From Planctomycetota bacterium (GTDB lineage Bacteria; Planctomycetota; Phycisphaerae; WQYP01), in assembly GCA_021798635.1 (NCBI GenBank), contig JAJZGH010000308.1:1-5030 (forward strand): a stretch of DNA of 5,030 bases. Direction: 5' to 3'. The translations under genes were made by a program, and so were the position numbers. Positions within the stretch are counted from its first letter, which is position 1; each line of letters opens with the position of its first letter. The notes beneath the pieces were generated by a model. That model searched no databases, was not told the DNA's origin, and saw only the letters and a program-made list of their open reading frames with translations. This document shows positions 1 to 4,987 of the stretch, one piece after another.

Positions 1-1
1 C

Positions 2-478
2 ACACTGCTTGTGGTTTCCCATGATCGTTATTTTCTGGCCAATGTCTGCGACCGTATTCTGGCTATGGAACCCGATGAAACCGCCCCGGGCGGATGGCGG
101 CTGGTGGACGGCACATTTGATGACTATGTACTGGACCGGGAAAAACGCGCGCGCAACAAAGCCGCAGCCGCAAAAGCTGCCGCCGCGGCCCCTGCGAAGG
201 CGGTAAAGGCCGCTCCGCCGGCCAAGGCACCGGGTGGGAAATCGCCGGTGGCGGAAAAAGCGAAATTGCCATGGCATCTTGAAAAGCTTTCCGCCGGGGA
301 ATTGGAAAAAATGATCCAGACCAAAGAGCAGGAACTGGGAAAACTGGAATCGCAATTTGCCGATCCCGCCATAGCGGCCTTCCCGGCCAAACTTAAAAAG
401 CATCAGCAGGACTGCGAAAAACTGCAAGCGCAAATCGCTGAAGCCCTGGCCGCGTGGGAAACCAAGGCTTCGCGGTAG
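2..478 (+). CDS. ABC-F family ATPase, C-terminal part (5' end outside window)
   Basis: Only the last 158 residues are present, read in frame from base 2 to a TAG stop. They open with TLLVVSHDRYFLANVCDRILAME, the end of the second nucleotide-binding domain with its switch histidine (SHDR), typical of ABC-F proteins (Uup, EttA, YheS types). ABC-F proteins are soluble, lack membrane segments and act on ribosomes or nucleic acid. A linker of about 40 residues very rich in Ala, Lys and Pro follows (around residues 52-90), then a charged helical tail of about 65 residues (WHLEKLSAGELEKMIQTKE onward) with heptad-like spacing. This resembles the C-terminal coiled coil of the Uup branch, which binds DNA or RNA. 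The exact subfamily cannot be decided without the N-terminal domain and inter-domain linker. It lies on the host side of the tRNA. No convincing terminator follows: the CCGGC-GAA-GCCGG stem at 519-531 lacks a T-tract. Confidence 0.9.
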   Translation, partial: TLLVVSHDRYFLANVCDRILAMEPDETAPGGWRLVDGTFDDYVLDREKRARNKAAAAKAAAAAPAKAVKAAPPAKAPGGKSPVAEKAKLPWHLEKLSAGELEKMIQTKEQELGKLESQFADPAIAAFPAKLKKHQQDCEKLQAQIAEALAAWETKASR

Positions 479-570
479 ACAAATTCTCCGACCTGCACTG
501 TTATCGAAGTTGGCACCACCGGCGAAGCCGGCGGCCAGGAGCCTGTCCGAGTAATGGCCGGGATTGCGAT

Positions 571-669
571 GGGTCTGAAATGCCCTGTATGCGCGACGGA
601 GGATAGAGCCGACTCCGGATAATGAGTCTGCGAGATCCGACAACAAAGTAGACGGGGCATTTCAGGCCC
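571..669. repeat. Inverted repeat pair, 18 bp arms
   Basis: GGGTCTGAAATGCCCTGT at 571-588 pairs with ACGGGGCATTTCAGGCCC at 652-669, 16 of 18 positions Watson-Crick. The two exceptions are T opposite G, so in an RNA copied from the + strand both would be G-U pairs, whereas the minus-strand copy would have A-C mismatches. The 63-base interior (589-651) shows no strong structure of its own. It forms the left internal hairpin of the 537-912 element. Confidence 0.65.
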
Positions 670-736
670 ACCCGCAGGGCGGCGTGCTTTTTGGCTCCCC
701 TCTGCGGCGCGGCTGTACCATCCCTGTCAGGTACGC

Positions 737-843
737 CATCGTCGCGTGCTGCTTTTAGAGCACCGGATGGTAATCCGGTGGTTGATCCAGTGCCGCCAAC
801 CAACCACCGGGTTATCACCACGGTGCTCTATGACGCGACGATG
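737..843. repeat. Long imperfect hairpin, 107 bases
   Basis: Left arm 737-784 pairs with right arm 801-843 around a 16-base loop (785-800). Segment by segment: CATCGTCGCGT (737-747) with ACGCGACGATG (833-843), perfect; AGAGCACCG (757-765) with CGGTGCTCT (821-829), perfect; and GGATGGTAATCCGGTGGTTG (765-784) with CAACCACCGGGTTATCACC (801-819), nearly complete with a small bulge. The only large asymmetry is an internal loop (748-756 against 830-832). It is the most stable part of the 537-912 element. Confidence 0.75.
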
Positions 844-863
844 CCCCGTGAAGTCAAAAATCG

Positions 864-879
864 TCCCGGCGCGCCGGGA
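864..879. repeat. Perfect 16-bp GC palindrome
   Basis: TCCCGGCGCGCCGGGA is its own reverse complement, with no spacer. It lies just inside the right outer arm of the 537-912 element, with no equivalent palindrome just inside the left arm. It has no T-tract on either side, so it is not an intrinsic terminator of standard form. It may be a protein-binding site or part of the fold of the element. Confidence 0.6.
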
Positions 880-973
880 TCGCAACCCGGCGATTACTCG
901 GAAAGGCTCCTCGGTGGATTTCTTCCGATTGGTCGCGGGTAGCGGAAACCGGGTGATTTCCGACTTTTGGCTG

Positions 974-999
974 CATTCAATTGCCGCATTCGATTGCCG
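974..999. repeat. Two tandem 13-base repeats
   Basis: CATTCAATTGCCG (974-986) is followed directly by CATTCGATTGCCG (987-999), 12 of 13 identical. The pair ends one base before the TTGCCA -35 box of the tRNA promoter, so it occupies the position of an upstream activator site. Two copies may be chance; the role is unknown. Confidence 0.45.
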
Positions 1000-1000
1000 C

Positions 1001-1028
1001 TTGCCAGAATTCGGCAGTATCGTAGAAT
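1001..1028 (+). promoter_or_regulatory. Sigma70-type promoter of tRNA-Lys
   Basis: TTGCCA (1001-1006) and TAGAAT (1023-1028) are separated by 16 bases, close to the TTGACA/TATAAT consensus. The predicted start near 1035 leaves a leader of about 36 bases before the tRNA at 1071. Nothing else on the + strand nearby needs a promoter. It lies on the host side of the integration point, so the tRNA stays expressed after insertion. Confidence 0.6.
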
Positions 1029-1070
1029 ACTGGGTCCCGCATGAATGGCGGGAAGGATAAATTCCGTTCT

Positions 1071-1143
1071 GAGGCCGTAGCTCAGCTGGTAGAGCAACAG
1101 ACTTTTAATCTGTGGGTCCTGGGTTCGATCCCCAGCGGCCTCA
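1071..1143 (+). tRNA. tRNA-Lys (anticodon TTT)
   Basis: A complete 73-base cloverleaf. The acceptor stem is GAGGCCG (1071-1077) with CGGCCTC (1136-1142), all seven pairs, and the discriminator base is A1143. The D arm is GCTC (1080-1083) with GAGC (1092-1095). The anticodon stem is ACAGA (1097-1101) with TCTGT (1109-1113), enclosing the loop CTTTTAA, so the anticodon is TTT at 1104-1106 (lysine). The T arm is CTGGG-TTCGATC-CCCAG (1119-1135). The 3' CCA is not encoded, since TGT follows. The 3' end abuts the mobile element, and the integrase gene on the other strand runs through the tRNA as far as the D arm. Confidence 0.97.
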
Positions 1144-2389
1144 TGTTTTCGGGGGGTTCACAAACCCCTTGGTAATCGTGGTTTTGCGCACGCCAGGCTT
1201 GATGATTCTCACTTTCCATCAAGGCACCGCCATGGGAACTGCCGGGAACCAAATTGAGCCTTTGGGAGCCGGTTTTGGTCACGCTCGGCAAGGCCATGTC
1301 AGAGGTACCATCCTTGATTGCCTCTTGAATCTGTTGATTAACTTCCCAGCGGGGCAAAACTTCGATTGCTTCAGCGGTCGGAAGCAACGTCGCATCGGTA
1401 TAAGTCTTGGTGGTCAGGCGAATATCACTATGCCGCATGACCTGCATTGCGGTTTGAACCGATACTCCGGCCCGGCCAAGGTTCGTGGCCAGTGTGTGCC
1501 GCAACGCATGAAAATCTACGGTGCGGCCCTGTTTGTCTCTCCGGGCGATTCCGGCGGCGAGCAAGTCTTTATAGAACGTCACCCGCTTTGGCACGCGGAA
1601 TAGCAAATCATTGCCATCATCCGGATGATCCATTTCCCTTAACGCGGCCACAAGGTCATCGCGAAGAAAGATAACCGCTTCCCTTGCATTTTTCGTTGTG
1701 GACGCCCTGGCTGTCAAAAAAGGTTTGGGCGCGTCAAGGTGAACATCAGACCATCGTAATTGCCGCAATTCACCGCGGCGTAGCCCGGTCAGCAGTGCGG
1801 CCATATAGACGGTTTTACGCGGCTCCGGCGACACTTCCAACAGGCGATTAACTTCCGCATCGGTCAATGCCCGTCGTTGTCGGCGAATATCGCCATTGAC
1901 CTTGACGGTGGCCAGATTCTGAAACGGATCAACGGGCATACGTCCGTTGCGAACACACCAGCGGCAAAACTGGCGGGCGGTCTGCTGATAGTCATTGCGG
2001 GTCTTGGGCGCGGCATTTAGCATATCGCCCGTGTCACGGAACCTGGTAAATGACGCTATGGAAATATCCGGCAGATAATTCCATCCGCACGTGTTCAGCA
2101 TTTTCTTCAACCGCAATTCCACGACACGGTTATTGTCAGTGTCATGTCCGGTGGCGGCCAATTCATTGAGATATTCGGTCAGATGATCCAGCACTGGCCG
2201 CTTGTTGTGTCCCTCGTATGGATTCAAGAGATTGACTTCCCCGCGGTCGATCATAGCTTGATGCTTGCGGCATTGTTCTTCAGTCGCCCGGCGATCAACG
2301 AAGCCCGGATACCGCTTCCACCGGTTCGGCCCGATACGCACTTTGTAATAATGGACTTTCCGATCTTTCGGCTTGTAAACGATTGCCAT
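1082..2389 (-). CDS. Tyrosine recombinase / integrase
   Basis: A 435-residue site-specific recombinase that would catalyse integration and, with accessory factors, excision. From the chosen ATG the visible catalytic set is R204 (TGLRRGEL), K233 (STTKN), H294 and R297 (FHALRH), H320 (MRHSDI) and the nucleophile Y330 (TKTYTDA). An N-terminal arm-binding stretch (about 1-60) and a SAM-like core-binding domain (about 65-160) precede the catalytic domain. A tail of about 105 residues follows the tyrosine, longer than usual; its last 20 residues are encoded antisense to tRNA-Lys, ending at a TGA in the D arm (1082-1084). The ATG at 2389 is preferred because AGGGA (2398-2402) lies 8 bases upstream; an in-frame TTG two codons earlier (2395) would sit only 2 bases from it. 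It follows the XRE gene by 33 bases and is probably cotranscribed. Confidence 0.95.
   Translation of the reverse strand: MAIVYKPKDRKVHYYKVRIGPNRWKRYPGFVDRRATEEQCRKHQAMIDRGEVNLLNPYEGHNKRPVLDHLTEYLNELAATGHDTDNNRVVELRLKKMLNTCGWNYLPDISIASFTRFRDTGDMLNAAPKTRNDYQQTARQFCRWCVRNGRMPVDPFQNLATVKVNGDIRRQRRALTDAEVNRLLEVSPEPRKTVYMAALLTGLRRGELRQLRWSDVHLDAPKPFLTARASTTKNAREAVIFLRDDLVAALREMDHPDDGNDLLFRVPKRVTFYKDLLAAGIARRDKQGRTVDFHALRHTLATNLGRAGVSVQTAMQVMRHSDIRLTTKTYTDATLLPTAEAIEVLPRWEVNQQIQEAIKDGTSDMALPSVTKTGSQRLNLVPGSSHGGALMESENHQAWRAQNHDYQGVCEPPENMRPLGIEPRTHRLKVCCSTS
1104..1143. other. Candidate attachment site (attL) in the tRNA 3' half
   Basis: Tyrosine integrases of islands and phages often use the 3' half of a tRNA gene, and the element then supplies an identical 3' end so that the tRNA is restored. 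Here an integrase lies directly beside the 3' end of tRNA-Lys, the usual arrangement. The crossover is placed between the anticodon loop and the 3' end by analogy with other tRNA-using integrases; its exact limits cannot be seen because no second copy of this sequence occurs up to 5030. Confidence 0.6.
1153..1168. repeat. Stem-loop just beyond the tRNA 3' end
   Basis: GGGGTT (1153-1158) and AACCCC (1163-1168) form a 6-bp stem with a CACA loop, 9 bases after the tRNA 3' end and inside the integrase coding region. On the + strand only TT follows, so it would be a weak terminator for the tRNA at best. It may equally be a recombinase or accessory-protein binding site flanking the att core. The role is not established. 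Confidence 0.35.
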
Positions 2390-2422
2390 AATCAATGTCC
2401 CTTATTCATATCCGCAACAGGC

Positions 2423-2650
2423 TCATGCCTTTCGTCGTAACTCTTTTGCCGACAGCTTGGTGGATGTAAACTTCAAACCGATCACCGGGGCAATCCTGTC
2501 AACCGTGTCGGTGGTCAGGCCCCGCAGATTATTCACAAAGCGACTTAACGCCGCCTCGGATACGCCACTGCGGCGGGCAATCTCCCATCGGCTAAGCCCG
2601 CAGGTCAGGATCAATTCCTTGAGGTTCTCGCTAAATACTTTTGGTTTCAT
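2423..2650 (-). CDS. XRE-type helix-turn-helix regulator, 75 aa
   Basis: A small DNA-binding protein, almost entirely one XRE/Cro-like domain. The helix-turn-helix is clear at about residues 18-40: LSRWEIARRSGVSEAALSRF, followed by VNNLRGLTTDTVDRIAPVIGL, the usual third-to-fifth helix pattern (SRF-N-RGL-T--T-DR-A--LGL). The C-terminus is short and basic (KLSAKELRRKA). Two upstream in-frame starts exist (GTG at 2671, ATG at 2659) but they lie in or before the -10 box. The ATG at 2650 is preferred because the promoter start point falls on it, making the message leaderless; no Shine-Dalgarno is present. The gene precedes the integrase by 33 bases and probably controls it and itself. Stand-alone proteins of this length often act as element repressors or excision factors; which one is not decided. 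Confidence 0.85.
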   Translation of the reverse strand: MKPKVFSENLKELILTCGLSRWEIARRSGVSEAALSRFVNNLRGLTTDTVDRIAPVIGLKFTSTKLSAKELRRKA

Positions 2651-2657
2651 ACTGTTC

Positions 2658-2685
2658 ATTATATATCTCACTTGCCACGTGTCAA
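2658..2685 (-). promoter_or_regulatory. Consensus sigma70 promoter of the XRE-integrase pair
   Basis: On the minus strand TTGACA (2685-2680) and TATAAT (2663-2658) are both perfect consensus hexamers, 16 bases apart. Counting 7 bases from the -10 box puts the start at about 2651, next to the ATG at 2650. Transcription would read the XRE gene and then the integrase. The -35 box lies inside a palindrome (2671-2686). Confidence 0.75.
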
Positions 2686-2686
2686 G
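2671..2686. promoter_or_regulatory. Putative operator palindrome over the -35 box
   Basis: CTTGCCACGTGTCAAG is a near-perfect 16-bp dyad, CTTGnCACGTGnCAAG, with seven of eight half-site pairs matching. It covers the -35 hexamer of the XRE promoter and extends into the spacer. A dimeric XRE protein bound here would block RNA polymerase, so negative autoregulation is the simplest reading. No second copy was noticed elsewhere in the window. The assignment of the protein to the site is inference. Confidence 0.6.
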
Positions 2687-2771
2687 CCGCCTGAATTATT
2701 ATTTTCCCGGTGCCCTGATTGCCTGCTGGAATCGCATGGCCACCAAAAATCGGACTTTTGGGTTTTCTCAT
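2682..2771 (-). CDS. Possible 29-aa small ORF, doubtful
   Basis: ATG at 2771 overlaps the TGA stop of the upstream 132-aa gene as ATGA, and the frame runs to TGA at 2682-2684. It encodes a 29-residue basic peptide beginning MRKPKSPIFGGHAIP and ending KIIIQAA. The only support is the overlap, which repeats the ATGA junction between the two genes upstream. Its stop lies in the operator and -35 region of the XRE gene, so ribosomes or polymerase reading it would enter that control region. No family is recognised and no good ribosome binding site is seen. It may be chance. Confidence 0.25.
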   Translation of the reverse strand: MRKPKSPIFGGHAIPAGNQGTGKIIIQAA

Positions 2772-3166
2772 GTTTCCGCATTCCCGTCGGCCCTATTAAA
2801 CGCCGTTTGCGGGCCTCGCTGAACCTTGTCCACGCCAATACACGCTTTTGACGCCATCGGCTTATCCTGCCCGGCGGAATCAAGCGGCGCGGGCGTTAAA
2901 AATTCCTGGTCGGTAACCGTTTCGGCTTTCAGGCCGTAGCACCGCCAAGCGTTTTTGAGCATCCTGCGGATACGGATGATCGGCGGAACGTCATCGCTGC
3001 CCACGGGCTGGAATATAACCGTCCAGCGTTTAGGCGTTGGCCTGGGCGATGGAACCGGCAGCGGCATTGGCATCGGCATCGGCCTTGGCACACACACAGG
3101 CTTGGCCTTACGTGCCTTAACCGGCGTACCGGCAGGCGGTGCATCGAATAACGGACGGTCGGTCAT
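2768..3166 (-). CDS. Small proline-rich basic hypothetical protein, 132 aa
   Basis: The function is not known. The start at ATG 3166 is chosen over an in-frame ATG 45 codons upstream because it overlaps the stop of the 56-aa ORF (ATGA) and has GGGGA about 7 bases upstream. The first 20 residues include two short basic stretches. Residues about 28-45 are a Pro-x repeat (RPMPMPMPLPVPSPRP), probably extended. A compact segment follows, WTVIFQPVGSDDVPPIIRIRRMLKNAWRCYGLKAETV (about 48-84), the only part that looks folded; the 'DVPPIIRIRRMLK' pattern resembles short proteins I associate with PVC-group mobile elements. The C-terminal 45 residues are low in recognisable features. There is no signal peptide or membrane segment. 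Its place between the ATPase and the regulator suggests an accessory replication or control protein, which is inference. Confidence 0.7.
   Translation of the reverse strand: MTDRPLFDAPPAGTPVKARKAKPVCVPRPMPMPMPLPVPSPRPTPKRWTVIFQPVGSDDVPPIIRIRRMLKNAWRCYGLKAETVTDQEFLTPAPLDSAGQDKPMASKACIGVDKVQRGPQTAFNRADGNAET
3039..3089. repeat. Six-base periodic repeat encoding the Pro-x tract
   Basis: On the + strand units of GGCNNN follow one another from 3039, with the best copies GGCATT GGCATC GGCATC at 3063-3080. On the coding minus strand each unit reads as two codons, giving the alternating Pro-Met/Leu/Val run. Repeats of this kind change copy number by slippage, and loss or gain of a unit keeps the frame. 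Confidence 0.7.
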
Positions 3167-3333
3167 AGCAGTTTCCCCAAAATGAACAGCAACAAGTCGG
3201 GCGAGAGAATCACCGGTTGACGCCACCGGCCAGGCGTTAAGCCAAGCTCCCTGCGGCGTCGCTGGATCAGGCGTTGCAAACGCTGGCCGTCGGGATCGCA
3301 TTTTGGAAGCCTCGGCACGTTGTTTCGGGTCAT
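3163..3333 (-). CDS. Small hypothetical protein, 56 aa
   Basis: Read from ATG 3333 to TGA 3163-3165, it begins MTRNNVPRLPKCDPDGQRLQ and ends LLLFILGKLL. The N-terminal two-thirds are strongly basic (an RLIQRRRREL helix at about 20-30, then GRWRQPV); the last 14 residues (SPDLLLFILGKLL) are hydrophobic and could form a short helix packing on a partner or membrane. The stop overlaps the next start as ATGA, so translational coupling to the 132-aa gene is likely and supports both. An in-frame TAA upstream and no other start codon in between fix the start. The ribosome site is weak (GGA about 10 bases upstream). A gap of 125 bases separates it from the ATPase. No family is recognised. Confidence 0.55.
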   Translation of the reverse strand: MTRNNVPRLPKCDPDGQRLQRLIQRRRRELGLTPGRWRQPVILSPDLLLFILGKLL

Positions 3334-3385
3334 TGGATTTAATCCGCTACGGAATATCGTTTTTTATTCACCGGTCGGTATGTCA

Positions 3386-3455
3386 GTGTGTGTGTTTGGT
3401 TCCTCTTTCCCTAAGTGTTCACACTATAGGGAAAAAAAAGGGGGGACACACACAC
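3386..3455. repeat. 70-base hairpin with palindromic core after the ATPase gene
   Basis: GTGTGTGTGT (3386-3395) pairs with ACACACACAC (3446-3455); inside, TTTCCCTA (3406-3413) pairs with TAGGGAAA (3427-3434), and at the centre AGTGT-TC-ACACT (3414-3425) is a 12-bp dyad. The right arm carries a pure purine tract, AGGGAAAAAAAAGGGGGG (3428-3445). The structure starts 3 bases beyond the ATPase stop and fills most of the gap before the 56-aa ORF. It is not an intrinsic terminator: the T-run on the minus strand comes before the core stem, not after it. Possible roles are a replication origin or primer structure, an operator, or an RNA processing or stabilising hairpin. Confidence 0.6.
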
Positions 3456-3458
3456 CGG

Positions 3459-4982
3459 CTAACCTACCATTCGCGATGGCACGCTCGCCCATTTATCCGG
3501 CTCATGCCGGGCGGAATCCCGCCACAAATACAATCGCTTTTTGGCCACGGCTTGCGACAAAAGCTCCCGCGTTTTCTTCTCCGATAGACCAGTTTCCGCC
3601 GCGAAGTGTGCGGCCTCATGCGGCTCTTCCCTGCCCAACTTGGCGATGGTTTCCCAGTTCGCTTTTGCGGGCCTTTCGGGCTTGGGTTCCATCGCAGCCT
3701 TGCGGCGCGGCTTCGGCACTTTCAGATCGTCGGCGTCAAGGTCAAGGCGTTGAGCCATGGCCGGCGGCTTTAGCTCCCAAACACTCGGATCAGTCGGCGG
3801 GAATGACCGGCAGATGGTATGCAAGCTCACGCACCCGGCCTCGGCGTGTTCCCGAAGCCCACAATGCCAGTCCACCGCACGGCTTTGGGCACCAGCCCCG
3901 CTTCCCAGATCGGCCACAGATTTGCCCGCCTGATTGCCTTTGCTTTGATGGTGGACGCAGAGGATTGCACAGTCCATCCGCGTTGCTGCGACAATCAGCT
4001 TGGTGAAAAAGCTCGCAATGAAAGCGTTGTTGTTTTCGTCCGCATCGGCGGGCAGCAGTTTAAAAATCGGGTCGATGGTTATAAAGTCGAATTGCCCAGG
4101 CTGGACATCCCGCAGTAGTCGAAGTAAGCCGTCAATATCCATCGGGTTTTCACGCAACGGGACAATCTTCAGTCCGGAAAGGTCAATGCCATCATACTGA
4201 TCGGCCACCTTTCGTAATCGGTGGAAGATGGTCGGCCTGGCCAATTCCCCATCTATCAGAAGCCCGTTACCCCGGCGGCACCCATACCCAAAACATGGGA
4301 CGCCCGCCGCAATGGCGCAATGCCAATGCAGGATTGACCAACTTTTTGCGGTCTTTGTCGCCCCAGTCCAAAGCCCAACCTCGCCACGGCGCAGGCCACT
4401 ATCAATGACCGGCTCGGCCATCGGCTCCGGATCAGACAGTTGGTCGGTAGCGTTTACCGCAATGTCTAAAATCGTCGGAGATGGTTCCACCGGCTCCGCA
4501 GCGGCGTTAAGTTCTGCGATGATCGGTGCGACATCGGTAATGGTTTGGTTAGCATCCAACGCATCCTGCACGCGGGCAGCGCCGCTGTAGATCGTCGCGG
4601 TACGGCCAAGCTCCAGTGCCTGTTTGACCCAGTATTCAGCCTGCGCGTCGCTGAAAAAACCAGCGCTATGATCGCGGATCCAATCGGCGGCCTCGCCGTT
4701 GCTGCACCGGCGCAGCTCCGATTCCACTAGCCCAGCCAGCGGCATTGTCCCAGCAGTCGCCAGCCGGGTAATGGCCCCGTAAATGTCCGTGTTGCGTTGC
4801 CCACCCCACCTGTATTGCGACAACCGCGCGACAAAATCCGCCGCGATATTAACCCGGCGTTCACGCCCCCTGGGCGTCGAATCAACACGCGACACAACGG
4901 AAAGAATGGCGTTGTTTTCCGCATCAGCCAGTCGCGCAGCCAACGCCAGATTTGCCCCACCAGAATTATTGGGTAAACTCAT
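3459..4982 (-). CDS. RepA/DnaB-like AAA ATPase (AAA_25 type), putative replicative helicase
   Basis: 507 residues. Residues about 20-95 resemble the helical N-terminal domain of DnaB-type helicases (AEN-AILS, IYGAI--LA--G, L-ESELR). The RecA-like ATPase core spans about 165-405: RRGEVGLWTGATKTAKSW is the P-loop (207-214, with Ala where the last Gly of GxxxxGKS normally stands), LLIDGEL (241-247) is a likely catalytic acidic strand, FDFITIDPI (298-306) is Walker B, and VHHQSKG plus GSGAGAQSRAVD (343-371) match RepA-type hexameric ATPases. A lysine-proline linker (about 420-440) leads to a C-terminal winged-helix-like segment (EEPHEAAHFAAETGLSEKKTRELLSQAVAKKRLYLW, about 452-487). The predicted role is unwinding or loading at the element's own origin. 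ATG 4982 has GGAG 5 bases upstream. No separate primase is seen in the window. Confidence 0.85.
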   Translation of the reverse strand: MSLPNNSGGANLALAARLADAENNAILSVVSRVDSTPRGRERRVNIAADFVARLSQYRWGGQRNTDIYGAITRLATAGTMPLAGLVESELRRCSNGEAADWIRDHSAGFFSDAQAEYWVKQALELGRTATIYSGAARVQDALDANQTITDVAPIIAELNAAAEPVEPSPTILDIAVNATDQLSDPEPMAEPVIDSGLRRGEVGLWTGATKTAKSWSILHWHCAIAAGVPCFGYGCRRGNGLLIDGELARPTIFHRLRKVADQYDGIDLSGLKIVPLRENPMDIDGLLRLLRDVQPGQFDFITIDPIFKLLPADADENNNAFIASFFTKLIVAATRMDCAILCVHHQSKGNQAGKSVADLGSGAGAQSRAVDWHCGLREHAEAGCVSLHTICRSFPPTDPSVWELKPPAMAQRLDLDADDLKVPKPRRKAAMEPKPERPAKANWETIAKLGREEPHEAAHFAAETGLSEKKTRELLSQAVAKKRLYLWRDSARHEPDKWASVPSRMVG

Positions 4983-4987
4983 TAAAT

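Larger units (their letters stand above)
537..912. repeat. Nested inverted-repeat element, foldback/MITE-like
   Basis: Most of the gene-free stretch 479-1000 is one symmetrical structure. The outer left arm (537-570, beginning AGGAGCCTGTCCGAGTAAT) matches the reverse complement of 880-912 (ending GATTACTCGGAAAGGCTCCT) with two mismatches and one single-base bulge over about 33 bp. Nested inside are an inverted pair at 571-588/652-669, a long hairpin at 737-843 and a perfect palindrome at 864-879. No supported gene lies inside, although an accidental open frame crosses it on the minus strand. The structure fits a non-autonomous foldback or MITE-like transposable element, or a dispersed repeat processed by a transposase elsewhere in the genome. 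I see no convincing target-site duplication: the flanks GGCGGCC and CGGTGGA are only weakly alike. The inverted repeats are seen directly; the mobile-element reading is inference. Confidence 0.6.

Noticed and set aside
501..821. 106-aa open frame on the minus strand in the host-side gap
   Set aside because: It is a translation of the inverted-repeat element; it has no ribosome site or domain and the DNA is explained by hairpin symmetry.
527..922. Target-site duplication around the foldback element
   Set aside because: Flanking bases share only a weak CGGYGG likeness, which could be chance in GC-rich DNA.
1112..1603. 163-aa open frame on the + strand
   Set aside because: Antisense shadow of the integrase C-terminal half, starting inside the tRNA.
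2668..2883. 71-aa open frame on the minus strand
   Set aside because: Overlaps the end of the 132-aa gene in another frame for more than 100 bases with no start signal; the 29-aa ORF with the ATGA overlap is a better, though weak, candidate.
3164..3301. 45-residue N-terminal extension of the 132-aa protein
   Set aside because: The stretch is better read in another frame as the 56-aa ORF that ends in an ATGA overlap at 3166, and the extension lacks a ribosome site.
3409..3439. Stem plus homopolymer resembling a Rho-independent terminator
   Set aside because: On the + strand the stem is followed by A8, and on the minus strand T8 precedes the stem, so neither strand has stem-then-U-run order.
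3386..3455. CRISPR or iteron array
   Set aside because: The repeats here are dinucleotide runs and a single dyad; there are no regularly spaced direct repeats with unique spacers.
3320..4006. 228-aa open frame on the + strand
   Set aside because: It lies antisense to the well-supported ATPase and crosses the repeat-rich gap; its translation is Pro/Arg/Ser-rich with no recognisable domain.
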